Shown here: piece after piece, positions 11,345-21,964 of the stretch
How positions within the stretch are numbered: the first letter of the stretch is position 1
How the letters are laid out: each line of letters opens with the position of its first letter
NCBI GenBank assembly: GCA_029204225.1
Contig: CM055102.1
Span: 1,822,854 to 1,886,853 of the forward strand
Origin: Diphasiastrum complanatum
Lineage: Eukaryota; Streptophyta; Lycopodiopsida; Lycopodiales; Lycopodiaceae
DNA length: 64,000 nucleotides
Direction: 5' to 3'
Notes under the pieces: generated by a model
The model's database searches: none
What the model saw: the letters and a program-made list of their open reading frames with translations, nothing else
Told to the model about the DNA's origin: nothing
Position numbers and translations under genes: made by a program

Positions 11345-12403
11345 TTGTATTTGCTATTTAGAAGTCTTTATGGCTTGAAGCAAGCACATAGATCATGGTA
11401 TTCAAGACTCAACAACTTTCTACTTTCATTAGGATTTGTGCTTAGTGACTATGATCCTTCTATGTACTTAAAGTTTGATGGTAGTAATATTGTCATTCTT
11501 CTAGTCTATGTATATGACATTATTCTTAGTGGAAGTTGTTTGATACTAGTTCAAGAAACTAAGGATGCATTAGGAGGAGAATTTAAAATGCAAGATCTAG
11601 GAGAGATCCATTACATTTTAGGCCTTGAGATTGATTTTCATGAAGAGTATGCTTTTATTTGTCAATCTAGATATGTCTTTTCTATGTTGAAAAAATTCAA
11701 TATGCAAAATTGCAAAGGCATAGATACTCCCATAGAGCAACATGTAAAAGACCTTATGAAAGGTGATGAAAGATCCATCGAGGACATCACACTTTATAGG
11801 AGTCTTATAGGCTCTTTAATTTGGCTTACTATCACTAGACCCAATTTGAGCTATTGTGTGCACAAATTGAGTCAATTTATGCAAGATCCTAAGATCCAAC
11901 ATTGGAAGATGGCCAAGAGAGTTCTAAGATATGTATCTTCTACTCAAGATTATGGTTTATTGTATAAGAATGAAGATCTAACCATTGTTGGCTATTCGGA
12001 TTCTGATTTTGCAAGTTATAAAATGGATCGAAAGTCCATTAATGCATATACTATCTTTCTTGGAGGCAATCTTGTGTCTTGGCTTTCAAAGAAGCAAGAT
12101 ACCATATCTCTATCTTCTTGTGAGGCCGAGTACAAAGCACTCACTAAAACAACTAAAGAGGTGCTTTCGATCGAGAGGTTAATCATGGAGCTAAAGTGCA
12201 TCAAAGAGGATGATCTTCTCTTGATCAAGTGTGACAACATATCGGCCCAAGCTCTTGCAAACAATCCTATTTTTCATGCAAGAAGCAAGCATATAGAAGT
12301 GGCACACCATTTTGTAAGGGAAAAGCTCATTGGAGGTGAAATCAACTTGGAACATGTCGACACATCTTCATGTATTGCTGATCTTCCCACAAAGCCACTT
12401 TGA
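11345..12403 (+). pseudogene. Copia B reverse transcriptase C-terminus and RNase H
   Basis: The 352-codon open frame begins at FRSLYGLKQAHRSWYSRL. It carries the second RT catalytic block as YVYD instead of YVDD, so the enzyme is probably dead. It then has LIGSLIWLTITRPNLSY, the RNase H blocks GYSDSDFA, SWLSKKQ and SSCEAEYKAL, and the usual Copia end DLPTKPL. It belongs with the LTR at 12488. The integrase and 5' half of this element are not present. The similar block LYGL(N/K)QA on both sides of the join suggests recombination in a conserved region. Confidence 0.85.
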
Positions 12404-12487
12404 AAAAGTGCCTTCTCAAATCATAGATCTAATCTTGGTCTTATCTCAAGATCGATTGTTGATCCACATTAGATACCTTTTTAGGAG

Positions 12488-13099
12488 TGTTGAAATATTG
12501 GAAAAATCTATCTAATGTTGTAAGTAGGGTCCTAAAAATGCCAAAGATGAATTGAGCTCTTTTGGCTTTGTAAAGACCCATCTTAGAATAAAATATTCAA
12601 GGTAGGTAGAGGTAGAAACTTGAGCTACCATAGGAATTGCCATTTGTACTTTGCATGCCATATTTAATGCATGAAAAGATTAGCTGGCACAATTAGACAT
12701 ATTGAGGTGGCTTGAATAAGTCTAGATATCTTGAGAGGTGGATTCATAACTCCAATTAAACTCAAAGTAGGAGGAGAGTCCATGGATCTATATATATGTG
12801 ATCTACTCTCATTGAGAAGATGATGATTTTTGTGTGTAATGCAAATTTGGAGACTAAGCTCTTTGTGCCCTCTCTATCTACTCGAGTTTGTACTTTCATA
12901 TTCTCTCTCTAGCCGAGTTGAGGCATTTATTGTACTTAGTTTCATGTTTTGTTGATAGAACTTGCTTGTAACACAATAATATTTCTTGTATGATCAGCTT
13001 TCCTATTGTCAATCAATGCTAGTTTGACCTTTATGGTATTATTGGGCTTAGGAGATCAAAAGTACATGTGTAGGGCATCCCACACGTGTGAATTCAACT
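12488..13099 (+). repeat. 3' LTR of Copia B
   Basis: The LTR starts TGTTGAAATATTGG after a short purine tract (AGGAG) and ends GAATTCAAC at 13099, giving imperfect inverted ends TGTTGAA/TTCAAC. It carries TATATATA near 12790, CACACGTGTG at 13081-13090 and probable R/U5 sequence. A second copy of this family, on the other strand, lies at 29658-30503. To the right it abuts N2 sequence directly, so the element probably inserted into N2 and then lost its 5' half. Confidence 0.8.
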
Positions 13100-13373
13100 C
13101 TTTGAGATACAAAAATCTCTTCAAAGCAAAATGGTTATTCATAAGTTGACATGATAGCATAAATGAGACTATTTTCATTTTGTGGTTGTTGCTCCTTATT
13201 CTTGATTGATTTCTCTTGGATCATAACAATAAGTTTGAACTTATCTAAAGTCCCAAGCAAAATACTTTCCAAGGACATAAAATAAATTCAAGTTACTTTC
13301 ATGAAAGTGGCATCTACCTTTGCATCTTGAACCAAACAATGCACTTCCAAATGAAAAATTTCAAAAGATTTGA

Positions 13374-13658
13374 CTATGTTGTGATGGACTCTTGAAGACA
13401 AATCTTGCAAGTCCTTGTGAGACTCCAATCCTCATTCACCTTTCCACAAAGGAAACACCTTTCCTTGGATTTGTCCTTCTTGTATTTTCATTTCGAACTT
13501 GACGCTCCATCGTTCTCCTCGGCCCCCTTGCTTTGGTTCTTCTTGGATGGATTGGTCTTCTTTTTGTAGCATCTTGAGAAAATATATCCTCCCTTGCCAC
13601 AAAGGTTGCACTTAGGATTCTTTCTTTCCTTCAATAGGATGCCACCTATTGATGCCAT
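13374..13658 (-). pseudogene. N2 gag-like frame with zinc knuckle and extra Cys4 motif
   Basis: This frame of about 94 codons with one internal stop starts at the same MASIGGILLKER as N1. It has CNLCGKGGYIFSRC (CX2CX4[Y]X4C), a basic linker, and then a second motif CFLCGK...CKIC with spacing CX2C-X12-CX2C, after which it stops. A Cys4 finger after a nucleocapsid knuckle is not typical of Copia gag. The knuckle part is shared with N1, where the second motif has been deleted. Function is inferred only from the knuckle: RNA binding. Confidence 0.6.
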
Positions 13659-15230
13659 GTGAATAAAAACCTGTGATATGAATCTACAAATTGACTTTCA
13701 AGAGATAGATTTGAACATCTTCAATAATCTAGAAGGATCTACAAAAGATCTAGCTCACAAACCTAAGAATCAATCTTCACACTAATGACTAGTCACTTGG
13801 AAACTTTGCTTTGATCACTAAGACAAAAGCACACAATCTTTGAATCAAATCACAAAAGAAATCAGATTCAATCTCCTATTGGACTCATCAAATACCAATG
13901 ACTCTTTCTTTTGAAAGTTTAAATGGATATGAAAAGATTTGGCACCTAGATTTTTCTTTTCACTTGACTAGTTCTCTCAACACTTGAGATTCTTGAACAA
14001 AAGATGGGTTTTGTTTCAAACACATGAAATTCAAACTTAATCACTTCTTTTCGACTCACTCTTGACCCAAATAATCTCACTCTTGAGATTTAGAATGGAT
14101 TTGATTTGATTTGAAAACAAACTATACCACCAAGTTTTCACAAAGCTTAAAAATTAGACAACTAGAGATTCACAAAGATCTCAAACATGCATGAATACTC
14201 AAATATGGACTCCTCCTCATTCTAGACATCCAATGGAATCACAAATTGACCCTCACACTCTCACAAAGAAAGTTGAAAAGAGCTAATTTGAGTTTCATAC
14301 ATTCTATGTAAATTTGTGCTCAACAAATTGAATTCAATCACTCCTATTGGATTCCACCGATTACTCTACTTTTTAAGACTTGGAATGAAATTGAAAATTA
14401 AAAGTTGTGATTTTTCTCACTAATTTATTGTGCTTCAAAGAGCTAATACCACTTAGAAATATTTGATCACCTAGGAGAAGACAAATTCTTCACCTATAAC
14501 AACACATACTGAGCTTCTAGATCTTGCCCTCTACAAAGGAAGGAACTCTTAAAAAAATGGATCTCTCTCTACACATTTGCCATAGACATCTTAATGACTC
14601 TTTTCAAACCTTACAGTCACTCAAACAAATTGAGTAGGGTTGAACAATGTGACTTGGATCTCAATCTCTTTTTTAGAACTCTCAATTTAAGCCAATCTAT
14701 GTCAAATTCTACAAAAGATATGCATAGATGCTCTATATGCACTAGAAACTCTCAAAGGTTTCACTTGGAGGATAGATCCAAAGATGTTTTCTAGCAAATT
14801 GATGCTTCTAAACTTCACCCTATCACTCTTGAACAAATCTAGAGTGATGGTACAATGGATTTCAACCTCTCACCTTGCATATCACTCCTTAATCTATGAT
14901 TTTTAGCAAAATCTCTCTTAACTTCAACATACACTCAAAAAATCAGAGAAAGATCAATTAATGCACCTATTTCAAGCTTCAAATTTAACTTTTTGACTGA
15001 GCTAATCCCAGAACTAATCAAAGGATTAGATTTCCTATAAAAAATGCTTGATTTTGCACCAAAAATCACTCAAATTGGGTATGTGAGTCAAATTCTACAA
15101 ACTTTTGAAATTTCTCAGTCAAAATCGGAGCTGTACGGCCTCACATGTGTGAAAAGGGTTCCTGCATCCCACAACAAGTTTTGGACCAAAACTTTTTAGG
15201 ATAGCTATCAAATCCAACTCGCTACACAAA

Positions 15231-15876
15231 ATTACACGTGTGAAACATTGTCTGAGTACGGACTCCAACCTGAAAATCAAGTCCACATTGATAGAATCTC
15301 AAAACAATCAAAACAAATGTAGACAAATGAAGAGAATCACTCAAAATTGCTTCCAAATCCAAGATTGGTGTCTCACAATGAGTATGGCCAGATGTGGCTC
15401 TATATATACAATAAGTGGGAGCTCGTGGTACTGATCATCCCTCTAATACCATATGTGTGAAGGTGCTTTGTGATATGATGATTCATCATGCAAAACTGAC
15501 ACTTGGACAAAACCTTCTATTTTGGTCCATCTTCCTTCTATATGGAAATCTACTTGGAAATCTTCTAGAAGTCAAAATTCGCCTAGTTCAGCTTATTCCA
15601 CACGTGTGAGCTGTCCTCTACACATGGGATATGACACCTAACCAAAGGATGTGGCTCATGCAATCAATAGATTGATGCCATGTGTCATATGTCTAAAAAA
15701 CTAGTTTTTGGCCATTTTAGCCACTAGAACTTGAATTAAATCATATGTACAACATATATGATTATGGTACATGACAAGTACACTATTTTCACGCCTGGGA
15801 ACAGGCTCCACACATGTGTGTTTATCTATATACAAGATTTTTGGCCTCTACCAAGCTTATTTTTGCATTTTTCACA
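15231..15876 (-). repeat. Partial LTR of N2
   Basis: Matches the right-hand 650 bp of the N1 LTR (from the CACGTGTGAAAC motif to the TTCACA end). The inner about 150 bp, including the LTR/primer-binding-site junction, is missing. Confidence 0.82.
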
Positions 15877-16132
15877 TACTATATACATCGTTATTTATAT
15901 AATACACAAGAAAATTGAAAAAACGTTTAGATTCAACATCAGACATTGACTCATCAACGGTAAAATTTGAGCCAATGAAAGAATCCCGAAGAACTTCAAT
16001 ATCAACATCAAGAAAATCACTATCCTTATCAGGGATGTCGATAAGGAAGTGACTAATGTCTTTTAAGGATGATGGAATTGAGGATGAGACGATCTGAAAA
16101 TCAGAAATTACAGCTTCCTCATCATCCGAGAT
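15872..16132 (-). pseudogene. Exon-like acidic reading frame of unknown gene
   Basis: A frame with no ATG, 86 codons, is preceded on the minus strand by a pyrimidine-rich tract ending TTTAG at 16133, a good splice acceptor. The product starts ISDDEEAVISDF and is rich in Asp, Ser and Ile (for example DIPDKDSDFLDVDIE). It runs into the LTR end of N2, which supplies the stop codon, so the original exon was probably longer and was broken by the insertion. No domain is recognised. It could be the last preserved exon of a disrupted host gene or a chance frame. Confidence 0.4.
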
Positions 16133-16339
16133 CTAAACTAACAAGAAAAGTAAAAACTCAGTTTAGTATTCAACAAAATGACAGTTTCTCTTACAAACAA
16201 CACACATCGTAGTGGTTCTAAATTGTTCAAACAATCGAGTATATATCCTATCCAGTCTCTGTATGAACATCGGGAAAAAATGGACAAGATCAGTAATGCA
16301 TGAAGGAGAGAGAACCTATGGAGATAATAGGAATACTGA

Positions 16340-16522
16340 CTATATCTCTAAATCTAAATAATGGTCATAGAATACTTCAGCATTGGGTTGCATAGTCCTA
16401 AAAACATGTAGAAAAGGACGAAATAGGGAATGAAAGTAGTCTAAGCTCTTAGAAATTCCAAACTCAGTCAGAAATGACCTAAGAGTGCTCTCACAGCTAG
16501 ATTTGAAAGACGACGCTATCGG
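16340..16522 (-). pseudogene. Second exon-like frame, same strand, unknown
   Basis: A 60-codon open stretch without ATG. It includes LRSFLTEFGISKSL and FHSLFRPFLHVFRTMQ and ends DHYLDLEI followed by a stop. It lies about 210 bp upstream of the other exon-like frame and contains CTTTCAAATCTAG, a possible acceptor, near 16499. No strong donor site is seen at its end, so the link between the two is tentative. No family is recognised. Confidence 0.3.
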
Positions 16523-16779
16523 TCAAAGGCAAATATCGCTTCTGTGTGCGAGAGATAAACAAATAGGAAAAAAATGGTTGTTAAGAATATGCACAAGAGC
16601 GATATGTATGAAAAATAAATTTGGAATATTGCACTTGTGCGCAATCAGACAACTAGATACAATAGATCATACAAGTAGCATGCACAAGAGCAATATAGGA
16701 GAAAATCGAGAAAAAAAAATACAAATAATTGGATTGCGTGTCTTTTCTAGGTAATTTTCCACAAACGTGAGTCAATGGT
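16523..16779. other. No gene; short repeated motif
   Basis: No coding signal. It contains two copies of the motif CACAAGAGC(G/A)ATAT (16592-16605 and 16683-16696), which recurs as CACAAGAGTGATAT at 17081. Confidence 0.5.
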
Positions 16780-17689
16780 CAACGAAACATGTGTCGCTTC
16801 TTGATTCATTGCCTCTCGATTCAACTATACTACAACACACGTGTGATCTGACATCTTGACACATGTCACAAGCTCATTTCATAAAAATCAACACATGGTA
16901 GAATTTCATTCGCTGCCACTTCGCACGTGTGACAAGACGTCCATTCGCATGTGCGATCCGTGGGATAAAAAGGACTTCGCCACCGAGGCATTTGTTTTCA
17001 AGTTTCTTTTGTTCTACCTTATCTTTTTGCATATCACTCTTGTGTGATGCTCGTGTATTTCCTTTACTACCTACTACACGCACAAGAGTGATATCCCATA
17101 CCATCCATACATATCACTTCCCTACGACCCCCGTTATACCAATTTTGAACATCTCTCTCTTATTGCGCACATCAACAATTTCAAGTGTGTGTTGATCTTA
17201 CAGTATTGATGTGATCAAGAGATCAGCAAGTACTGAATAGTTAGTTCTCTCTCAAGCCTACAAGCTTGGACACTCTTGAGCATTCTAGTCACTTCTTAGA
17301 GTTAATTAGAGATTGCTATTGTGCTCACTGCTTATTAGCATTGCGCTTAATTCAGAATTTTAATGAGTCGCTCAGAGATAACTTAGAGTATGCGACTTTG
17401 ATCTGCAAACTTGTTGTACTCATTCACATCTATTTCATTTCATACTAAATCAATACTATCTTTTTATTGTGTTCAAGTTTGTCTCCAGAATGTATGCGTC
17501 TCTATAATTCTTCATGACAGATTATTTGTCTGACAATTCAATGCTAAATGTTTGCTACGTAATCACTATAGTACTAATGATCTCAAAGTTAGTTACTATA
17601 AGATCGAACATGATTTTTGTCACTATTGTTTTGTTCAATATTGATAGGTGTAGTTATGCATAGAGAAAGAGGAAGATAGTTTATTCCAC
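16780..17689 (+). repeat. LTR remnant related to Copia family D
   Basis: From about 17230 to 17685 the sequence aligns by eye, in inverse orientation, with the R/U5 part of the D1 LTR (32616-33526). Shared stretches include ACACTCTTGA, GTTTTGTTCAATATTGATAGG and TGTAGTTATGCAT-like ends. The left part (CACACGTGTG at 16836 and a TATA-like GGATAAAAAGG at about 16963-16973) could be a diverged U3 and promoter. The left boundary is uncertain and no primer-binding site follows. Confidence 0.5.
17031..17094. repeat. 14-bp perfect inverted repeat
   Basis: Arms ATATCACTCTTGTG (17031-17044) and CACAAGAGTGATAT (17081-17094) are separated by 36 bp. The arm sequence is a variant of the motif repeated at 16592 and 16683. 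It lies just downstream of the TATA-like site, so it could form a hairpin in the transcript. Confidence 0.7.
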
Positions 17690-18276
17690 TATGCACAATA
17701 AGTTTTCTTTCTTTCTTGTCGTTCAAACTCTTTTCATTCGATTCTTTTCGGCCTATCTTTTACACACCTCTTTCCAACATCATCCACATATGAGTAATTT
17801 TGATCTTTGTATTCTGGATACTTCTCGCACATATATTGTCCATATTTATAAAATGACATCAATCCTTTCATCTTATCATTGTCTACTTCATTTGTGGGTG
17901 CCAAAAAGATTGCTTCATCTTTTGAAGCCAAAGAGTACAACAATCTGAAAGGTTTACTCCATGTATCATCTCCATCAGTGCAATAATATTTTCACTGCAT
18001 GGTTGGATCACCATTCAACATTTGAAAACAAAAGTAGTGAGGATTGGTGTGTCCTTATAGACCATCATTTCCATGAACAAAAAATGGCTCTATGAATATT
18101 TTCCAATCCACCATTCGTTCTAACAACTCAACTTCACTATTTTCAATATGACCACCATCTATCTTTTGGCCAATTCGTCTTAGCATATCAGGCATGGTAA
18201 AAATGGATTTACATTTCAATGCCCTAGAGATTACGCTAAAAACTTTATCGATGTCTTCATGTGTGTGTCCAACCAT
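17690..18276 (-). pseudogene. Transposase-like relic with GHTHEDID motif (DUF7869-type)
   Basis: The frame reads VGHTHEDIDKVFSVIS, then MLRRIGQKI, ERMVDWKIF, and after an in-frame stop continues HYFCFQMLNGDPTMQ, stop, KYYCTDGDDTWSKPFRL and YVDDVGKRC. The GHTHxDID block followed by a (H)xFxF...G.P.MQ.K.Y.TDxxW block is the pattern I know from DUF7869-type proteins, thought to derive from transposases with an RNase H-like fold. Two internal stops in one frame, no start region and no end region make it a relic. It is wedged between family-D LTR fragments in opposite orientations. Confidence 0.6.
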
Positions 18277-18277
18277 C

Positions 18278-18373
18278 GTAGACTGTATAAAAACACGAGA
18301 AAATTTGCTAAACTAGATAAACAATGGATGAAGATTAAAATCGATTAGTCATAAAAAGGAGAATAATCCAACA
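18278..18373 (-). repeat. Copia D2: 5' end of its 3' LTR (truncated)
   Basis: On the minus strand it starts TGTTGGATTATTCTCC right after the purine tract AAGGGGGAGTG (18374-18384), the same start as the family-D LTR at 20626. Only about 95 bp remain before the GHTHEDID relic begins. Confidence 0.75.
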
Positions 18374-19260
18374 CTCCCCCTTAATTTGAATCCTTGAATG
18401 CCTTGACCTTCAAACTTAGTTCTACACAGAATCTTCTGTGTGACTCCAAACTTAAGGTTTTAGAAAAAACATCTACTGCCATATCTTGTGTTCTACAGTA
18501 CTACAATCTGACCTCTTCGTTGAGAACTTTGCTTTTAAATAAATGATTATTGATTCAGACCAATATCTGAGAGTAAGTTCCTCAAACAAATTGTTTCTTT
18601 TGTAGCTTGAGAGGCTGCGATATACTATGATTCAGTGGAAAATAGAGCTATTGAAGATTGTTTGCGACTGTTCCAGGAAACTGGACCATTGGTGAGTAAG
18701 AATGTAAATTCGGAAGTGGATTTACAAGTGTCTACATCTCCTGCCCATCTTGCATCTGTGTAACCATTGAGTAAATTGAGTTTGTTGTTGCCGACTTCTC
18801 TATAAGAAATGCAAAAGTCCATAGTAACTTGAAGATATCTCATGACTCTAATAAGAGCCTTCCAATTTGTTATACGAGGGTTAGTCGTATACTGACTAAG
18901 AGAGCTGGCTGCAAAAACTATGTCTGGCTTGGTACAAATCGTGGCATACATTAGAGATCCTATAATAGAATGGTAAGGACACTCACGCATCTGTTGCTTC
19001 TCATGAATTGTTTGGGGACACTGGTCCTTTGACAATTTGAGTCCTAGTTCCATTGGTGAGAGAGCTAACTTGCAATTTAACTTCTACTTTTTGTCCATGT
19101 GGAATTGTATTCCAAGATAGAAATGAGTTTTGCCCAGATTGGTCATGTCAAATTCGAAAGATAGCATTGTCTTGGCTTTTTTTATCAGATCAATACTGTT
19201 GCTGAAAGGCAATGTATCATCCACGTACAAAGTGATAATAATAAAAGACTGCTGCACAAC
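18374..19260 (-). pseudogene. Copia D2: RT end and RNase H relic with polypurine tract
   Basis: Minus-strand homology starts with LYVDDTL (RT catalytic block, about 19215), followed by MTNLGKTHFYLGIQ. After a stop, an intact 142-codon stretch contains MELGLKLSKDQ, YHSIIGSLMYATICTKPDIVFA, GYTDARWAGD and SRKQSS (RNase H). More stops follow (AASQATKE ... LLSDIGL), then the purine tract next to the LTR. All typical Copia landmarks are in order, but the enzyme is inactive. It is the same family as 20090-20625. Confidence 0.82.
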
Positions 19261-19808
19261 TGAGCATAAACAATAAAATTTTATGCTAAGTTACAAGGTT
19301 AAGAACCTTTTTTAATCTAAACTTTTAGCTTTGAGATTGAAAAGCCATCTTAAAAGATGGTAGTTGAGGTTGAATCTAGGTGGCCTGTCCTTGTGGGCCG
19401 TACTATCTCCTTCCTCCCTCTCTGTACCTACAGATCTCCAAGGGAATGGAGAGAGCTATGGTGCGTAGGAGTTGGAGAGGGAAGAAAGGGTCAAAATTGA
19501 ATTTCATAAGTCTTTGGGGTCCATGAGCCATGTGGCACCTTTGGTTGGCCCCACATGGCTAGAAAGGCCTACAAGGGACAAATGGGGCCTTTCTTGGGCC
19601 TCACCTATCCTTTTTGCATGAGGGTGGAGAGGAGCTTTAGGGAGGGGGTAAACGAGGTACGTTCACTTCCTTTCTCTCATTCTCCCAAGTTGTTGTAAAG
19701 TTTTATTGCTCTCAAGTTGCTTGCTCTCAAAGTTTTTTTCCTTTTTGTGGTTTTTACACCGTAGCTCTCCGTTTTTCATCTAGTTTTTTGTTAGTTACTC
19801 CTTTATCC
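19261..19808. other. No gene recognised; possible 5' flank of a gag relic
   Basis: GC-richer block with GGCC-containing repeats and a CT-rich run near 19670-19750, resembling the end of an LTR or leader. There is no primer-binding site or repeat partner in the window to confirm it. Confidence 0.4.
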
Positions 19809-20089
19809 ATGGACACCCCTATGGATGAAACTAGAGCTCCAAGTCCCGTTGGGACTGATATGGAGAACATGACGTGTGCTATTAATTTGTTACAACAACA
19901 AATTGTGGACATGCGTCAAAGCATAAACGGGCGGAGGCTAAGATTCTGGCTTTGTCCCAGTCTCGACAAGCTCTTCTAAACCCGATGTTTACTCTGGAAT
20001 TTCTTACCGGAGAGAAGAAGGACAGACACCAAGATGTGGTGTTAGCTTGGTTAGATCGATGTGTGAAGATTATTAAAATTCAACATAAC
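19809..20089 (+). pseudogene. Possible gag N-terminus of a Gypsy-like element
   Basis: A frame from ATG at 19809 reads MDTPMDETRAPSPVGTD and INLLQQQIVDMRQS. With one frame change near 19940 it continues LALSQSRQALLNPM, EFLTGEKKDRHQDV and AWLDRCVKII. A coiled-coil leader followed by a basic helical segment resembles Gypsy gag, but no signature motif is present. At about 20090 it switches abruptly to family-D Copia pol. Confidence 0.35.
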
Positions 20090-20625
20090 CGATCTGGGCG
20101 AAGCTCATTTCTGCCTTGGTATTCAAATCCACAGAGACAGAAATCGAAAGTTGATCTACATCACTCAGCAAAGATACATCTACAATATGTTAGTCAGATA
20201 TAATTTGGTTAATTGCAAGATAGCACTCTCACCAATGGAACTTGGTCTCAAATTGTCAAAAGACCAATGTCTCCAAACAATCGAAGAGAAGGAGCAGATG
20301 TGTGAGTATCCTTATCATTCGATAATAGGATCTCTTATGTATGCAATGATCTGTACCATGCCAGACATAGCTTTTGCAGTCAGCTCCTTAAGTCCTAGTA
20401 TGACACATTAAAAGGCTCTTATTAGAGTCATGAGATATCTTTGAACTACTATTGACTATTGCATTTGTTATGGAGTAGTCGACAACAACAAACTCAATTT
20501 ACTCATTGGTTTCACAGATGCAAGTTGGGCAGGAGATGTAGACACTCGTAAATCCACTTCTGGATTTACATTCTTTCTCAACAATGGTCTCATTTCTTAG
20601 AACAATCGCAAGCAATCTTCGACAG
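20090..20625 (+). pseudogene. Copia D3: RT end and RNase H relic
   Basis: The frame begins DLGEAHFCLGIQ and runs through YITQQRYIYNMLVRY, MELGLKLSKDQ, YHSIIGSLMYAMICTMPDIAFA, then stops near 20410. It resumes with KALIRVMRYL, GFTDASWAGD and SRKQSS-like sequence (NNRKQSS). It ends directly at the LTR start at 20626, so the last part of RNase H and the purine tract are missing. Closely similar to D2, on the opposite strand. Confidence 0.8.
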
Positions 20626-21044
20626 TGTTGGATTATTCTCCTACTAATCAACTAATTGACATTTTAATCTTCGTCCAACTTTTATCCAGACTTGCAGATT
20701 TCTTTATGTTTTTATACAGTCTGCATAACTACTCAAAAATAGTTTATAGTGTCGGCATTTTTGGGTATTTTCCTCACTTCAGCTTCTTTGCAAAATGCCA
20801 GATGTGTCAAATATCAAGTAAATGTCTTTAGTAAAGACCTTCATGTTTTTGCATTTTTTGCAAAACAATTTATTGTTCATCTTAAAGGCTAAAGACTTGC
20901 TCTAATCGTTTAGCAAGTAAATTTTTGAGAGACTATCTAGACGGATGCTAGCACATCGCCGCCAATTGGATAATGCATTTGACGACCTAATTAGTTGTCC
21001 TACTGGTGGATGTTGTCACATTTTCTTAGTATAAATAGATGTTC
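20626..21044 (+). repeat. Copia D3: LTR fragment
   Basis: Starts TGTTGGATTATTCTCC, follows the D1 LTR for about 400 bp and reaches the promoter-like CTTAGTATAAATAG at 21028-21041. It is then cut, and another element's integrase begins. Only U3 is retained. Confidence 0.7.
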
Positions 21045-21964
21045 TGATGCAAGGATGCGCGTGACATTTTCTGGTGAAGCATGCAATGTAGTTGATGCTA
21101 GTTTCAGTACTCTGATCCCTCAAGGCAAAAGAAAAGAAAATCTATATCATTTGAAGGTACGCCTACCTGTAAATCAGGTGCATCAGACTTATGATGACTC
21201 GCCAGACACTCTGTGGCACAGAAGACTATGCCACATGAACTCAATGGCACTTTACCAAGCAAGCCATCATGGAGCGATAACAGGGGTCAGCATCTCGAAT
21301 GCAACCAATTCGACCACCTATGATGCATGTTTGAAGGGTAAGATGTCACACACTCCATTCATCAAAGACTCCTACAGAATGACCAAGATTCTAAAGTTAG
21401 TGCATTCTGACATCTGTGGGGCTTTCAATGTGATCTCAGTAGAAGGCTCCAAATATTATATAACCTTCATCGATGATTATAGTAAATTTGCTAGAGTGTA
21501 CTTTATTCAGAATAAATATAAAGCACTGGATAAATCCGCAAAATATGTGAATTGGGCTGAAAGATGTATAGGCAACAAAGTGAAACAGATCAAGACAAAT
21601 TGAGGTGGCAAATACATCTCAAATTGCTTCACTGAATTCTGCAATGATCGTGACATCATTCACAGAAGGACTGTAGCCTACACATCGCAGCACAACGATG
21701 TTGCTAAAAGAAAGAATATGACCTTGATGGAAGCTGCCAGATGCATGATGGCCTACTCGAAGGCTCCAAGTGTACTGTGGGTTGAAGCAGTACTTACAAC
21801 CGCATACATCCTAAATAGGACAGGTAACTCACACGACACCACACGAGTTATGGTGGGGTAGAAAGCCTAACCTATCTCACATCAGAATCTTTGGCTGTGC
21901 AGCTTATGCACATATTCCTGATAAGCTTCAAAAGAAGCTTGATGAGAAAGCCGAACAGGGATTT
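21045..21964 (+). pseudogene. Copia H integrase relic
   Basis: The frame 20995-21603 covers MRVTFSGEACNVVDAS, the zinc-binding block LWHRRLCHMN ... YDACLKGKMSH (one of the two Cys changed), LVHSDICGAF and FIDDYSKFARVYF. Where the second catalytic Asp should be it reads KTN-stop-GGKYIS, and the final catalytic Glu is Lys (DVAKRKNMTL). Downstream (AARCMMAYSKAPSVLW, YILNRTG) a frameshift and stops follow near 21830-21920. It is therefore inactive at two catalytic sites as well as interrupted. Confidence 0.82.

Larger units (their letters stand above)
13100..15876 (-). mobile_element. N2: truncated second copy of non-autonomous family N
   Basis: 13100-13270 matches the N1 coding region near 6150-6310, 13.66-15.23 kb matches the N1 leader, and 15231-15876 matches the outer part of the N1 LTR. 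The left end is cut by Copia B. An internal deletion joins the leader to mid-LTR at about 15231 and removes the primer-binding site and the inner LTR end. The right end TTTTTCACA at 15876 is intact. N2 keeps about 200 bp of coding sequence that N1 has lost. Confidence 0.82.
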
